From Desulfosudis oleivorans (GTDB lineage Bacteria > Desulfobacterota > Desulfobacteria > Desulfobacterales > SURF-7): 64,000 nucleotides of DNA. The stretch is from the NCBI GenBank assembly GCA_020723325.1, contig DYJD01000006.1, positions 62,001 through 126,000 on the forward strand, read 5' to 3'. A program made the translations under genes and the position numbers. Of this stretch, positions 1-8,135 are shown piece after piece. Position 1 is the first letter of the stretch, and each line of letters starts with the position of its first letter. The notes below the pieces were generated by a model. The model worked only from the letters and a program-made list of their open reading frames with translations, did not search any database and was not told where the DNA came from.

Positions 1-110
1 TTCGCTGCTGTGCGGGAATCACCGCCGCTTCTTTTCAAGGCCTCATTGATGAGCTGACGGGTGATTTTTTCAATGGTCGGAAGTTGTTTGGTGAATCTGA
101 TTGTTGCCAT
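1..110 (-). CDS. Fis-type helix-turn-helix protein, N-terminal part (cut by window edge)
   Basis: Only the first 36 codons are in the window, on the minus strand from an ATG at 108-110 preceded by a purine-rich AAAAGGGGGA ribosome site. The visible peptide ends LINEALKRSGGDSRTAA. This resembles the start of the Fis-type helix-turn-helix found at the C-terminus of NtrC-class regulators and in small stand-alone proteins. Because the motif lies so close to the start, a small DNA-binding protein is more likely than a full sigma-54 activator. The rest of the gene lies outside the window, so the family call is tentative. Confidence 0.5.
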   Translation of the reverse strand, partial: MATIRFTKQLPTIEKITRQLINEALKRSGGDSRTAA

Positions 111-239
111 GGTGCGTCCCCCTTTTGTTGTGAGCGTTGCCCTGTACTTGAGCAAGGGGGGTGCCATGGAAAAAAATTAATATAATTTATTGTAATTATA
201 TCATAATATTCAAATATAAATGAATCTTGCTAAAATGAA

Positions 240-360
240 TACCAGGCAACCCAAGTTGCTGTACCAAACTTGCCGTTGCTGATGGATGCCCGGCCGGCGT
301 GGGTTTTATCATGGCAACCCAGTCGGTTCACACCGCAACCCAGGTTGCAGGCTTTTTTTC
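240..360 (+). ncRNA. Possible small RNA with repeated GCAACCCA hairpins
   Basis: The 113-465 gap has no convincing gene. It holds three copies of a GCAACCCA element, at 246-259, 314-321 and 335-348. The first and third are self-complementary (GCAAC/GTTGC). The third is followed by GGC and a run of seven T on the plus strand, which looks like an intrinsic terminator. An AT-rich stretch at 170-235 could hold a promoter. A short structured transcript is one reading. The alternative is simply a leftover terminator region between two minus-strand genes. Confidence 0.25.
333..359 (+). terminator. Small plus-strand terminator-like hairpin
   Basis: The hairpin GCAAC-CCAG-GTTGC at 335-348 is followed by AGGC and a T run (353-359). 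The five-base-pair stem is short for a terminator, and no annotated plus-strand gene lies upstream. Confidence 0.35.
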
Positions 361-376
361 TTAAAGAAGATTTAGG

Positions 377-412
377 ATAAAGAAACCCCGAACCGATGGT
401 TTCGATTCGGGG
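377..412 (-). terminator. Intrinsic terminator of the pyruvate kinase gene
   Basis: On the minus strand an 11-bp stem (386-396 with 402-412, one G-U pair) closes a 5-nt AACCA loop and is followed by TTTCTTTAT. It lies about 55 bp beyond the pyk stop codon. Confidence 0.8.
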
Positions 413-465
413 TCGTTTGTTGGTATTCAAGGGAGAGCCATAGGCGTTTGAAAAGGCTTTTGGGC

Positions 466-1878
466 CTATTTTCGTTTCAACAAATTTCTGGCAGTGCTGA
501 TTTCAATATATGAAGCGCCGAAATCTGAGCCGAAATTGCCGGCCAGAACTGTGATCAGACTATCCTCGTCAAAATATTTTTCTTTCAACAAACGGGTCAA
601 GGCGGTCCGCAGGAATTCGTGGGAAGACAAATCCGATTCCATGTAATCCGCATAAACCCCATAGGACAAAGCCAGCTCCCGCATCACCCGTTTACTGTAG
701 CACTGGGCAAAAATCGGGTTTTCGCCACGGTAGGCGGCCAGACTCAAAATGGTTTTGCCACTGATGGTATCGGCAATCAGGGCTCTGGTTTTGAGCCGCA
801 AGGATGCTTTCACCGCTGCCTTGGATAAATAACCGGTAACATTGTTCTTGGCCTCATAAGCAGTATCAATAAAGGTGCTGAGGCTGGACTCAACTTCCTC
901 GGCGATTTTGGCCATCATTTTAACAGCCTCCAGGGGATATTTGCCGCTGGCGGTCTCAGCGGAAAGCATGATGGCATCCGTGTGATCCAGGCAGGCATTG
1001 GCCACATCGGAAACTTCCGCCCGGGTGGGCCTGGGTGAATTCACCATGGATTGCAGCATCTGGGTGGCAATGATCACCGGTTTTCTACGCTCAATGCATT
1101 TCCTTACCAGATTTTTCTGGATAATCGGTATCCTTTCCGCCGGAATCTCAATGGCCAGATCCCCGCGGGCCACCATCACGCCATAGGCATGATCCAAAAT
1201 TTCATCAATATTGTTGACCCCTTCCTGATTTTCGATTTTCGCGATGATTTTTATCTTACTCTTGTGGCTATCCAGGATGGTCTGAATAGCAAGAATGTCT
1301 TCCTTTGATCGTACAAAAGAATGGGCAATAAAATCAATATTATGATCAATAGCAAAAGCGATAAAGGCCTTGTCTTTTTCACTCAGGGAGGGCAGGTTTC
1401 TGACTTTGACGGACGGCACATTGATCCCTTTGCGGCCGCGGATGGCGCCGTCGTTTTTCACCTCGCATTTCAACGCCTGGCCGGTTTTTTCCAATACGGC
1501 AAGTTCAATATCCCCGTCATCAATTAAAATCCTGTCTCCTGGGGAAAGATCATCCACAAAATGATCATAGGTGACAAAAACACATTCCGGGGAAGATGAT
1601 TTTTCGTGATCCCCCTTGACCAGAATTACATCGCCGCATTTTACTGGAATTTCTCCTTGCAATTCAGTAGTTCTGATCTCAGGCCCCTTGGTATCGATCA
1701 TGATGGCGATCCGTTCGGAAACCGTGCGCACATTTTGAATAACGGCCAGGGCCTCCTCCGGTGTTTGATGGGCTGTATTCATTCTGACCACATCCATTCC
1801 GGCTTGGTGAAGCTCTTTTAGAAGAGACGGCTCGCAGCGCTTTTTAGATAGCGTTGCAATTATTTTTGTTCTTTTCAT
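466..1878 (-). CDS. pyk: Pyruvate kinase
   Basis: Converts phosphoenolpyruvate and ADP to pyruvate and ATP in lower glycolysis. The 470-residue length is normal. Visible hallmarks are the N-terminal KIIATLSKK strand, DTKGPEIRT, the active-site block KIENQEG, VMVARGDLAIE, ATQMLQSM and LSAETASGKYPLEAV, followed by the C-terminal regulatory domain. The N-terminal VRMNTAHQTPEEA replaces the common ARLNFSHG signature and resembles the Bacteroidota type of the enzyme from memory. It starts 47 bp from the divergent cheX-like gene, so the two probably share a promoter region. A clear hairpin terminator follows the gene. Confidence 0.95.
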   Translation of the reverse strand: MKRTKIIATLSKKRCEPSLLKELHQAGMDVVRMNTAHQTPEEALAVIQNVRTVSERIAIMIDTKGPEIRTTELQGEIPVKCGDVILVKGDHEKSSSPECVFVTYDHFVDDLSPGDRILIDDGDIELAVLEKTGQALKCEVKNDGAIRGRKGINVPSVKVRNLPSLSEKDKAFIAFAIDHNIDFIAHSFVRSKEDILAIQTILDSHKSKIKIIAKIENQEGVNNIDEILDHAYGVMVARGDLAIEIPAERIPIIQKNLVRKCIERRKPVIIATQMLQSMVNSPRPTRAEVSDVANACLDHTDAIMLSAETASGKYPLEAVKMMAKIAEEVESSLSTFIDTAYEAKNNVTGYLSKAAVKASLRLKTRALIADTISGKTILSLAAYRGENPIFAQCYSKRVMRELALSYGVYADYMESDLSSHEFLRTALTRLLKEKYFDEDSLITVLAGNFGSDFGASYIEISTARNLLKRK

Positions 1879-1925
1879 TTTTTCATTCCTTGAAATTCCT
1901 GAAAATTTTATTTAAAAGTATCGAT

Positions 1926-2390
1926 ATGGACGCCGCATTGATCAATCCTTTTATTAAAGCAACCATTGCTGTTCTGCAGACCATGGCCCATATTAAAGCC
2001 CAGGCTGATAAACCCTATTTGAAAAAAGATCCTTATGCCACCGGTGACGTGACCAGTGTAGTGGGGTTGACCGGTCGGCCGAACGGTTCAATCTCCATCA
2101 GCTTTGATGAAGCCGGCTTCCTGCACATCGTATCCGGTATGTTCGGTAAGCCCTGGCCGGAACTGAACAGCGAGGCGGCTGATGCTGCCGGCGAATTAAT
2201 GAATATGATATCCGGGATGGCGCGTCGGGAATTGGAAAAAATCGGGCATGTCTTTCAGGGGGCCATTCCCAGTGTTTTTCGGGGCCGAGGGCATAAGATC
2301 ACCCATATTACCGAAGGCCCACAAATCGCAATTCCATTTACAACCGCGCAAGGAAAATTCATAGTCGAGATCTGTTTTGAATCCGAGTAA
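1926..2390 (+). CDS. cheX: CheX-like chemotaxis phosphatase family protein
   Basis: A 154-residue protein of the CheC/CheX family, which dephosphorylates CheY or related receiver domains. Family features are MDAALINPF at the N-terminus, GDVTSVVGLTG..GSISISF, and the helix AAGELMNMISGMARRELEK, which contains the E..N phosphatase signature. It ends with AIPFTTAQGKFIVEICFE. I start it at the ATG at 1926. The open frame upstream encodes an unlikely Phe-rich leader running back into pyk. No flagellar or che genes are nearby, so it is an orphan and may act on another receiver protein. Confidence 0.85.
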   Translation: MDAALINPFIKATIAVLQTMAHIKAQADKPYLKKDPYATGDVTSVVGLTGRPNGSISISFDEAGFLHIVSGMFGKPWPELNSEAADAAGELMNMISGMARRELEKIGHVFQGAIPSVFRGRGHKITHITEGPQIAIPFTTAQGKFIVEICFESE

Positions 2391-2422
2391 TTCGACAATT
2401 CGTCTTGACGGATTGATCCTGC

Positions 2423-3025
2423 TCAGGCTTTGAGGAATTTCCCCAGGTTTTCAATGGTGGATTCAGCTTTTTCCATGGAATCCACCAAATGAACGCTCAG
2501 CTCAACATCCTTTTCGCTGGTTTCAAAAATTCCATTTACTTCCCGTGCATCCGAATTAATCACTCGCACAACTTTACCTGCTCCTCCATATTTTAAATTA
2601 TAATACACTTTCCGCAATTGAAAGATCACTCGCCGGTCTTCCAGGTGCGTAAGTTTGGCAATATCTATAATGACATTGAAACCTTCCCGCAAATTGGGAG
2701 AAACTGATAGGATGCCGTTGGATGCTTGTTTGGAAAAGCGGTAATCAATGGAGCCGGACAGCTCAATATACAGGCGGTTGCTGGATTCATCCAGCCAAAC
2801 CCGCCATTTGGAATTGCCCTTTTTGCCTTCCCGCTCCAAGGGCGGCCTTTTTTTTCCGAACAGATCCGCAATATGGTTATATTTTTTTTCCGCCTCCACC
2901 AGCTCGGCTTCCAAGCGCTCGATTTCCCGCACAAGCACAGGAACAGCCCTCAGCGCCAAGTCCACGTCCTGAAGATCGACCCGGGATTTGTTTCTAAATT
3001 TATTTTTAATTTCGTTCAGATCCAT
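2423..3025 (-). CDS. Coiled-coil protein with a STAS-like C-terminal domain
   Basis: A 200-residue cytoplasmic protein. Residues about 1-65 are helical and charged (LVREIERLEAELVEAEKKYNHI, a likely coiled coil). Residues about 75-195 have the alternating strand/helix pattern of a SpoIIAA/STAS-like domain, including NRLYIELSGSIDYRF, FNVIIDIAKLTHLEDR and KVVRVINS. Such domains usually work in anti-sigma or signalling partner switches. No Ser phosphorylation motif of the classical DSxG type is evident. Start chosen at the ATG at 3025, which has AGGA nine bases upstream. A GTG at 3043 is possible but has poorer spacing. It converges with the cheX-like gene. Confidence 0.6.
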   Translation of the reverse strand: MDLNEIKNKFRNKSRVDLQDVDLALRAVPVLVREIERLEAELVEAEKKYNHIADLFGKKRPPLEREGKKGNSKWRVWLDESSNRLYIELSGSIDYRFSKQASNGILSVSPNLREGFNVIIDIAKLTHLEDRRVIFQLRKVYYNLKYGGAGKVVRVINSDAREVNGIFETSEKDVELSVHLVDSMEKAESTIENLGKFLKA

Positions 3026-3192
3026 AGCATCCTGTTCTTTCACATATTGTTATTTTGATCCATGTGCTGTGGGGAGCGGACAAAAATAAGATAAGATATC
3101 ATGAGCTATCACGGTTTATATTACCTGGTTCACTGGGCTGAATCAACATCAAATAACCGGTTTCGCATATTTTCTGAAAGGCACCTTTAACC

Positions 3193-3221
3193 TTGACAGG
3201 GTTCATGGTTTTATCCATAAT
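3193..3221 (+). promoter_or_regulatory. Sigma-70-type promoter of the diguanylate cyclase gene
   Basis: TTGACA at 3193-3198 and CATAAT at 3216-3221 are separated by 17 bp, giving a start near 3228, about 53 bp before the ATG. The rest of the 3026-3280 gap shows nothing else convincing. Confidence 0.6.
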
Positions 3222-3280
3222 CCTATCCCAATGGGAAATGTGCTCTGAATGTACAACTTACTGAAATGCGACAATAAATC

Positions 3281-4396
3281 ATGAATGAACTTGACGCCAT
3301 CCTTCTCCGGCTCCAGGAAAACGAAGAAATCACCAAAAAATTTCATCGAGTTGAAACAAAGATCCTTTCCATACTCAATTTCAAAGATCTTTTCGAGGTA
3401 TTGCTCACTGAAATCCAGGAAAACTTCAAGGTGCCCTATGTCTGGATTTCCATGGTGGAAAATTGCGAAATCTCCAACCTGATAGAGTCCCTGGGCTCAT
3501 CTGAATTGCTCAAGGAACACATTAACATCATCGACAAGGAAGTGTTCTTGGATCTGATCGAGAATCATGCTGATCCGATTTTGATAAATAAAAAACTGAA
3601 GCCGTATTTTAAGCTGTTCCCGCAGAATCGAAAGTTTTTCATCAAATCCTTGGCGGTTGCTCCGCTGGCATTGGATGGTGAAATCATCGGTAGTCTTAAC
3701 CAGGCTGATGCCTCCCCATCCCGGTTTCAGCCCGGCATCGACACTTCTTTGCTTCAACAGTTGGCCCTAAAAGTATCCATCTGTCTCTCCAATGTCACGG
3801 CCCATGAAAAGCTGAAATTTTTGGCATACCATGATGCCCTCACCGGGTTGCTGAATCGCCGGGTCATGGAAAAAATACTAAAACGTGAATTTCAGCGCGC
3901 GAAACGATACAACACACCGCTTTCCGTGGTTTTTATCGACCTTGATTTTTTCAAGCACCTCAATGACACCTATGGCCATGAGCGCGGTGATGACATTCTT
4001 GTTTTTATGGCTGAAATCCTGATGAAAATGAGCCGGCAATCGGACATTGTGGCCCGCTTTGCCGGAGATGAATTTGTATTGATCCTGCCGGAGACCGATC
4101 AGCATAAAGCAGAAAATCTGATGGCGCGGATAGTCGCCCATTTACAGTTAAATCCATATAAATTTCAGCAATATGAAGTTTTTATTGCCTTAAGCTACGG
4201 GATTGCCACCACCTGCCAGGCAGAAGTTGAAAACCATGGATCGCTCTTGAAATCCGCTGATGAAAAATTGTATCAGCATAAAAAGCTGCGGGCGGTCAAA
4301 CCCCAAGATATTGTCAAGAAAAATCCGGATAATAAAATCATCAACCTGCCCTCGGCCGTTATGGATAAGAACGGCCATCCGGCAGATGGCCGATAA
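3281..4396 (+). CDS. Diguanylate cyclase with N-terminal GAF-like (DUF484-type) sensor
   Basis: A 371-residue protein predicted to make cyclic di-GMP. Residues about 1-170 form a GAF/DUF484-like sensory domain (ILNFKDLFEVLLTEI..VPYVWISM, then IKSLAVAPLALDGEIIGSLN). The GGDEF domain spans about 185-340, with DALTGLLNRR, FIDLDFFKHLNDTYGHERGDD and the active-site loop AGDEF, an accepted variant of GGDEF. RQSD sits five residues before AGDEF and matches the RxxD allosteric I-site, so product inhibition is likely. A low-complexity tail follows. The 3' end overlaps the convergent glycosyltransferase-like gene by 38 bp. Confidence 0.9.
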   Translation: MNELDAILLRLQENEEITKKFHRVETKILSILNFKDLFEVLLTEIQENFKVPYVWISMVENCEISNLIESLGSSELLKEHINIIDKEVFLDLIENHADPILINKKLKPYFKLFPQNRKFFIKSLAVAPLALDGEIIGSLNQADASPSRFQPGIDTSLLQQLALKVSICLSNVTAHEKLKFLAYHDALTGLLNRRVMEKILKREFQRAKRYNTPLSVVFIDLDFFKHLNDTYGHERGDDILVFMAEILMKMSRQSDIVARFAGDEFVLILPETDQHKAENLMARIVAHLQLNPYKFQQYEVFIALSYGIATTCQAEVENHGSLLKSADEKLYQHKKLRAVKPQDIVKKNPDNKIINLPSAVMDKNGHPADGR

Positions 4397-5483
4397 CAAA
4401 ATCAGCAACTTGTCGAGCCCCGTTGGCCCGCTTCTTGGCAATACGGGGCAATGACAGTAGGTCATCAAGGCGGGCAACCCAAGACCCGCATTGGAATTCC
4501 GCTGGCTCAATAGACACGCCATGAATATTTTTTTCTATGAATTCAACCAGTTTTTCTGATTCGCGGAAACGCGGACGCGCAATGAATCCAAAGGGCACAC
4601 CGGCTTGGTATACTTCCGCAATGGTGCTGTATCCGGCTTTTCCAACAACTCCGTCCACGGCCTGAACAAGGTCTGGATGAAAAAAGTCCGAATGATGGGG
4701 CAGACAAACCATGTTTCCTATTTTCTTTGTGCTGTCCGCTCCTCCAGGGACGACAAAGCAAACATCCGGGCGTTGCCCGAATTGGTCTAAAAAATCCATC
4801 CGGCCCCTGACACCTCCCATGGTAATCAGAATGGCCGGCATCTCATCCGGTATGCCCAGGCGCTGCCGTACTTCCTTTCGCGAAGTCCTATTGCCGCGGC
4901 TGATGGGTGCCGCGCAAAGGTCTGAAATCTGCTTGCGGCACACTGGTTCGGTCTGAACATGAAAATCCGCTTGCTGAAACAGGCCCTGTAAATAACCCAC
5001 ATGTCCTTGAAAGCCGGAAGTTTGATCTCTATAAGCCTCATAAATCCAATCCCAGGTGAAATTCTCAACCAATATGGACGGCAGGCCTATCTGCCCGGCC
5101 ACATGAATACCCAAAGGAGAGATGTCGGAGATGATCATCCGGCATCCGGTTTGCGCCATCAATCGGCAAAGCGGATCTGTTTGCGCGGGCCGCAATGGAA
5201 AAAATTCATTCAAAGCTTCAATGGTGGCCGGAATATCTTCTTCCAGCGGCCCTTTCTGAATCAGACCGATATCGGTTTGATAGGCATGATGCTGAAACCC
5301 ATTTCCCAGGGAATCTGAAAAAAACCAGGCGGGAATAGTGGTAATAATATGAAAGCGCACAGTCGGAAGAAGCTCATGGATCGACTCCATCACGGCAGCC
5401 GCCCTGGAAGCATGTCCAAAACCATGGGCTGAAACAAAGTATCCAATGGGTATGGGTAAGGAAGGGTCGCTTGCTTTTATCAT
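4359..5483 (-). CDS. MurG/GT28-like glycosyltransferase-fold protein
   Basis: A 374-residue soluble protein with the look of a GT-B glycosyltransferase. The N-terminal IGYFVSAHGFGHASRAAAVM is the glycine/histidine loop seen in UDP-sugar enzymes and in the N-terminal half of sugar kinases of the arabinokinase type. Further on come LITMGGVRGRMDFL and, near residue 270, VVGKAGYSTIAEVYQAGVPFGFIARPRFRESE, the donor-binding region of family 28. The substrate cannot be told. Neighbours do not form a cell-wall operon. It starts just upstream of, and divergent from, the dehydratase operon promoter region. Confidence 0.65.
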   Translation of the reverse strand: MIKASDPSLPIPIGYFVSAHGFGHASRAAAVMESIHELLPTVRFHIITTIPAWFFSDSLGNGFQHHAYQTDIGLIQKGPLEEDIPATIEALNEFFPLRPAQTDPLCRLMAQTGCRMIISDISPLGIHVAGQIGLPSILVENFTWDWIYEAYRDQTSGFQGHVGYLQGLFQQADFHVQTEPVCRKQISDLCAAPISRGNRTSRKEVRQRLGIPDEMPAILITMGGVRGRMDFLDQFGQRPDVCFVVPGGADSTKKIGNMVCLPHHSDFFHPDLVQAVDGVVGKAGYSTIAEVYQAGVPFGFIARPRFRESEKLVEFIEKNIHGVSIEPAEFQCGSWVARLDDLLSLPRIAKKRANGARQVADFVIGHLPDGRSYP

Positions 5484-5525
5484 TCCATTGCCTCAAGCTT
5501 TCTGCTCATCTAAATTTTATATATA

Positions 5526-5565
5526 TTGACATGTAAAACAGGCTATACTAAATAAACAGACTGTT
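5526..5565 (+). promoter_or_regulatory. Promoter with overlapping palindromic operator for the dehydratase operon
   Basis: TTGACA at 5526-5531 is followed after 17 bp by TAAATA at 5549-5554 (weak -10). The perfect palindrome AACAGACTGTT at 5555-5565 sits over the expected start point. It continues into CGGTATG, giving TetR-like half-sites ACAGAC/GTTCGGT. A repressor bound here would block transcription. The responsible regulator is not adjacent. Confidence 0.45.
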
Positions 5566-5670
5566 CGGTATGTTTTTTTATTTTTCAACCGGCAAGGATT
5601 GATCCAAGCCTGAGCGTTTGTTTCAAAATGCCTGATCTTGGTCAAGCTTATTACAAAGGAGACCATTATA

Positions 5671-6786
5671 ATGGAGCCCATTACCTTTTTTTCAAACATT
5701 GCCCAGGATCCTGGTAAATATGCTGCTGATTGGAAAAAAGCAACCAAAGGAAAAATCGTCGGTCATTTTTGCTCGTATACTCCGGAGGAAATCATTACGG
5801 CTGCCGGGGCCTTGCCATTTCGCATCTTCGGAAAAAGCGCGAGCATATCCAGGGCCGACGCGCACTTGCAAGCATATAGCTGCAGCCTTGTCCGGGGCGG
5901 ACTGGAGGATGCCCTGGCCGGCCGGTTGGATTTCCTGGATGGAACGGTTTTCCCCCATACCTGTGACTCCATTCAGCGGCTTTCCGATATCTGGCGTCTG
6001 AACATCAGAGATAAATTTCACATGGATATTATCCTGCCGGTCAAACTCAACACAGACAGTGCCGGGGATTATATGACCCAGGTGCTGGAAAAATTTAAAA
6101 ACGAATTGCAGACTGCTTTATCAGTTGAAATCACCGCGGAGCACCTCCGGGCCGCTGTCCAAGTCCACAACCGCATCCGCGCCGGACTTGCCAAGTTGTA
6201 TGAATTACGGCGCAGCTTTCCCAATTTGGTGAGCGGCAGCATGGTCCATACCATATTCAAGACCGCCATGCTCATGGATCGCTATCAGTTTGCCGATGCC
6301 CTGGAGGGCTTCATCGCAGGAATGGATACCCAAAACAGCAAGCCTGTTCATTCCAAAAAAATTGTTCTCACCGGCGGCCTTTGCAATATGCCGGATATTT
6401 ATCAGGTGATCCAAGCCTCGGGGGGCGTTGTGGTTTGGGATGATTTTTGTACGGGTGCCCGCTATTTTGAAGGTATGATTGAAAATGACGGACCGATCCT
6501 GAATGCCATTGCCGGGCGCTACCTCACCCGCGTGGTGTGTCCGGCCAAACATGCCGGCATCTATTCGCGGGGCGATTACTTACTGAAACAGGTTAAAGCA
6601 CAGAATGCCGCAGGGGTTATTTTCGTTTTTCTGAAGTTCTGTGATCCCCATGCCTTTGATTATCCGTACATGAAAACCATGCTGGAGAAAGAAGGCATCC
6701 CGCATCTCTTGCTTGAAATCGAAGACCAAGTCGCTGCCGAGGGCCAATTACGGACCCGCTGCGAGGCCTTTATCGAAATGCTGTAA
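5671..6786 (+). CDS. 2-hydroxyacyl-CoA dehydratase / benzoyl-CoA reductase family, small subunit (HgdB/BcrC-like)
   Basis: A 371-residue Fe-S subunit of the HgdB/BcrC superfamily, which performs radical dehydration of 2-hydroxyacyl-CoA or reduction of an aromatic acyl-CoA. Early cysteines C34, C71 and C98 fit ligands of the [4Fe-4S] cluster, and the C-terminal LKFCDPHAFDYPY..GIPHLLLEIE is typical. The length matches the small subunits of phenyllactyl-, hydroxyisocaproyl- and lactoyl-CoA dehydratases (about 375). Start taken at 5671 behind AAAGGAG rather than the earlier in-frame ATG at 5638. First gene of a four-gene operon with the large subunit, activator and SDR. The substrate is unknown. 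Confidence 0.85.
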   Translation: MEPITFFSNIAQDPGKYAADWKKATKGKIVGHFCSYTPEEIITAAGALPFRIFGKSASISRADAHLQAYSCSLVRGGLEDALAGRLDFLDGTVFPHTCDSIQRLSDIWRLNIRDKFHMDIILPVKLNTDSAGDYMTQVLEKFKNELQTALSVEITAEHLRAAVQVHNRIRAGLAKLYELRRSFPNLVSGSMVHTIFKTAMLMDRYQFADALEGFIAGMDTQNSKPVHSKKIVLTGGLCNMPDIYQVIQASGGVVVWDDFCTGARYFEGMIENDGPILNAIAGRYLTRVVCPAKHAGIYSRGDYLLKQVKAQNAAGVIFVFLKFCDPHAFDYPYMKTMLEKEGIPHLLLEIEDQVAAEGQLRTRCEAFIEML

Positions 6787-6820
6787 TCCCCAATGAAATT
6801 TCAGGATGAAGGAGAACGCC

Positions 6821-8059
6821 ATGTCCAGCACGGTTCAGGAAAAAGATCCTTTTAAGGAAAAACGCAAAATTAAAGCCGTCCAAAAGATGAAGGAAATAAT
6901 GACGGCCTATTATATTGAAGCCAAAACCCCCACCCAGCAAACCGGAAAGAAAATCGCCTGGATCACCAGCGGCGGGCCGGTTGAACCCCTGATTGTCATG
7001 GACGTCATCCCCGTTTACCCGGAAAATTACGGTGCCATGATCGGAGCCAGTAAAATGGGGGTGGACCTGTGTGAAAAGGCTGAAGAGATGGGCTATGCCC
7101 GGGATCTTTGTTCCTATGCCCGGGCCGATATCGCCAGTGCAACCATAAACGGTGGGCCCATCGGTGGTTTGCCCAAACCCGACATGTTGATTTGCTGCAA
7201 CAATATCTGCGGTACGGTCATGAAATGGTATGAAGTCCAGGCGCGATATTTCAACGTACCGCTTTTCATATTGGATACGCCCATTTGCCATCGGGAATAC
7301 TCCAAAGAAATCAAAGCCTATGTTGAACAACAGATTCTCGAATATATCCGCTTCCTGGAAACGGTTTGCGGTAAACCCTTTGATTATGACCGCATGCAAG
7401 AAGTCGGGGCCTTATCCATAAGGGGTCAACGCCTTTGGCAGGACATTCTCGATACAACCTTGCATAAGCCCGCGCCCATGACCTGTTTTGACGCCTTTTT
7501 CTTTTTGGCGCTGATTGTAACCCTGCGCGGCAAGCAGGAAGTGGTGGATTATTATGAAATGCTGCTAGCGGAAATGAAGGCCAGAATCGCCGCAGGCATC
7601 GGCATGCTGCCCAATGAAAAATACAGGCTGCTTTGGGACAACCTGCCCATCTGGTATAAGACCCGCTGGCTTTCCGAAAAATTCGCGGCCCATGATGCCA
7701 GCCTGGTGGCCGACACGTATACTTCGGGTTGGTGCAGCTCCCTGCAATATGTGGATGAAAACAATTTTTTGGGCTCCCTGGCGGAATCCTATACCCGCAT
7801 TTTTCTAAATACCGGCACGGATGAAATGGCCAAGCGGATCATTGAAATGGCGGACAAATACCAGGTGAACGGTCTGGTGCTGCATTCCAACCGTAGTTGC
7901 AAGCCCTATTCTCTGGGCCAATATGATATTCAAAGGATTGTTCAGGAACAACGCGGACTCCCCACCCTGATGATCGAGGCCGATATGGTGGACGAGCGCA
8001 ATTTTTCCGAGAGCCAAATCGAAACCCGTATTGATGCCTTTATCGAAATGCTGAAATAA
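6821..8059 (+). CDS. 2-hydroxyacyl-CoA dehydratase / benzoyl-CoA reductase family, large subunit (HadB/BcrB-like)
   Basis: A 412-residue partner of the preceding subunit, following it by 34 bp and behind AAGGAGAA. Characteristic parts are GGPVEPLIVMDVIPVYPENYGA, the cysteine-rich ICCNNICGTVMKWYEVQARYF (C125, C126, C130, with C84 and C97 upstream), FILDTPICHREY and the C-terminal HSNRSCKPYSLGQ..IEADMVDERN. Length fits the dehydratase large subunits (about 405-425). BcrB of benzoyl-CoA reductase (about 435) looks similar. With one activator gene and no second ATPase subunit, a dehydratase is favoured over a four-subunit BcrABCD enzyme. Confidence 0.85.
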   Translation: MSSTVQEKDPFKEKRKIKAVQKMKEIMTAYYIEAKTPTQQTGKKIAWITSGGPVEPLIVMDVIPVYPENYGAMIGASKMGVDLCEKAEEMGYARDLCSYARADIASATINGGPIGGLPKPDMLICCNNICGTVMKWYEVQARYFNVPLFILDTPICHREYSKEIKAYVEQQILEYIRFLETVCGKPFDYDRMQEVGALSIRGQRLWQDILDTTLHKPAPMTCFDAFFFLALIVTLRGKQEVVDYYEMLLAEMKARIAAGIGMLPNEKYRLLWDNLPIWYKTRWLSEKFAAHDASLVADTYTSGWCSSLQYVDENNFLGSLAESYTRIFLNTGTDEMAKRIIEMADKYQVNGLVLHSNRSCKPYSLGQYDIQRIVQEQRGLPTLMIEADMVDERNFSESQIETRIDAFIEMLK

Positions 8060-8135
8060 TGGGGTTTGCATTGCCCATTTCATGGGAAGGTGATAGGAAA
8101 TAATTCCATTTAAACACAAACAAAGAGGGCCTCTA

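Noticed and set aside
230-430. 66-codon minus-strand frame after pyk
   Set aside because: It spans the pyk terminator and the GCAACCCA repeats and has no ribosome site or protein-like pattern.
3101-3190. 29-codon frame MSYHGLYYLVHW.. before the diguanylate cyclase
   Set aside because: It has no ribosome site and overlaps the region just upstream of the promoter; chance frame.
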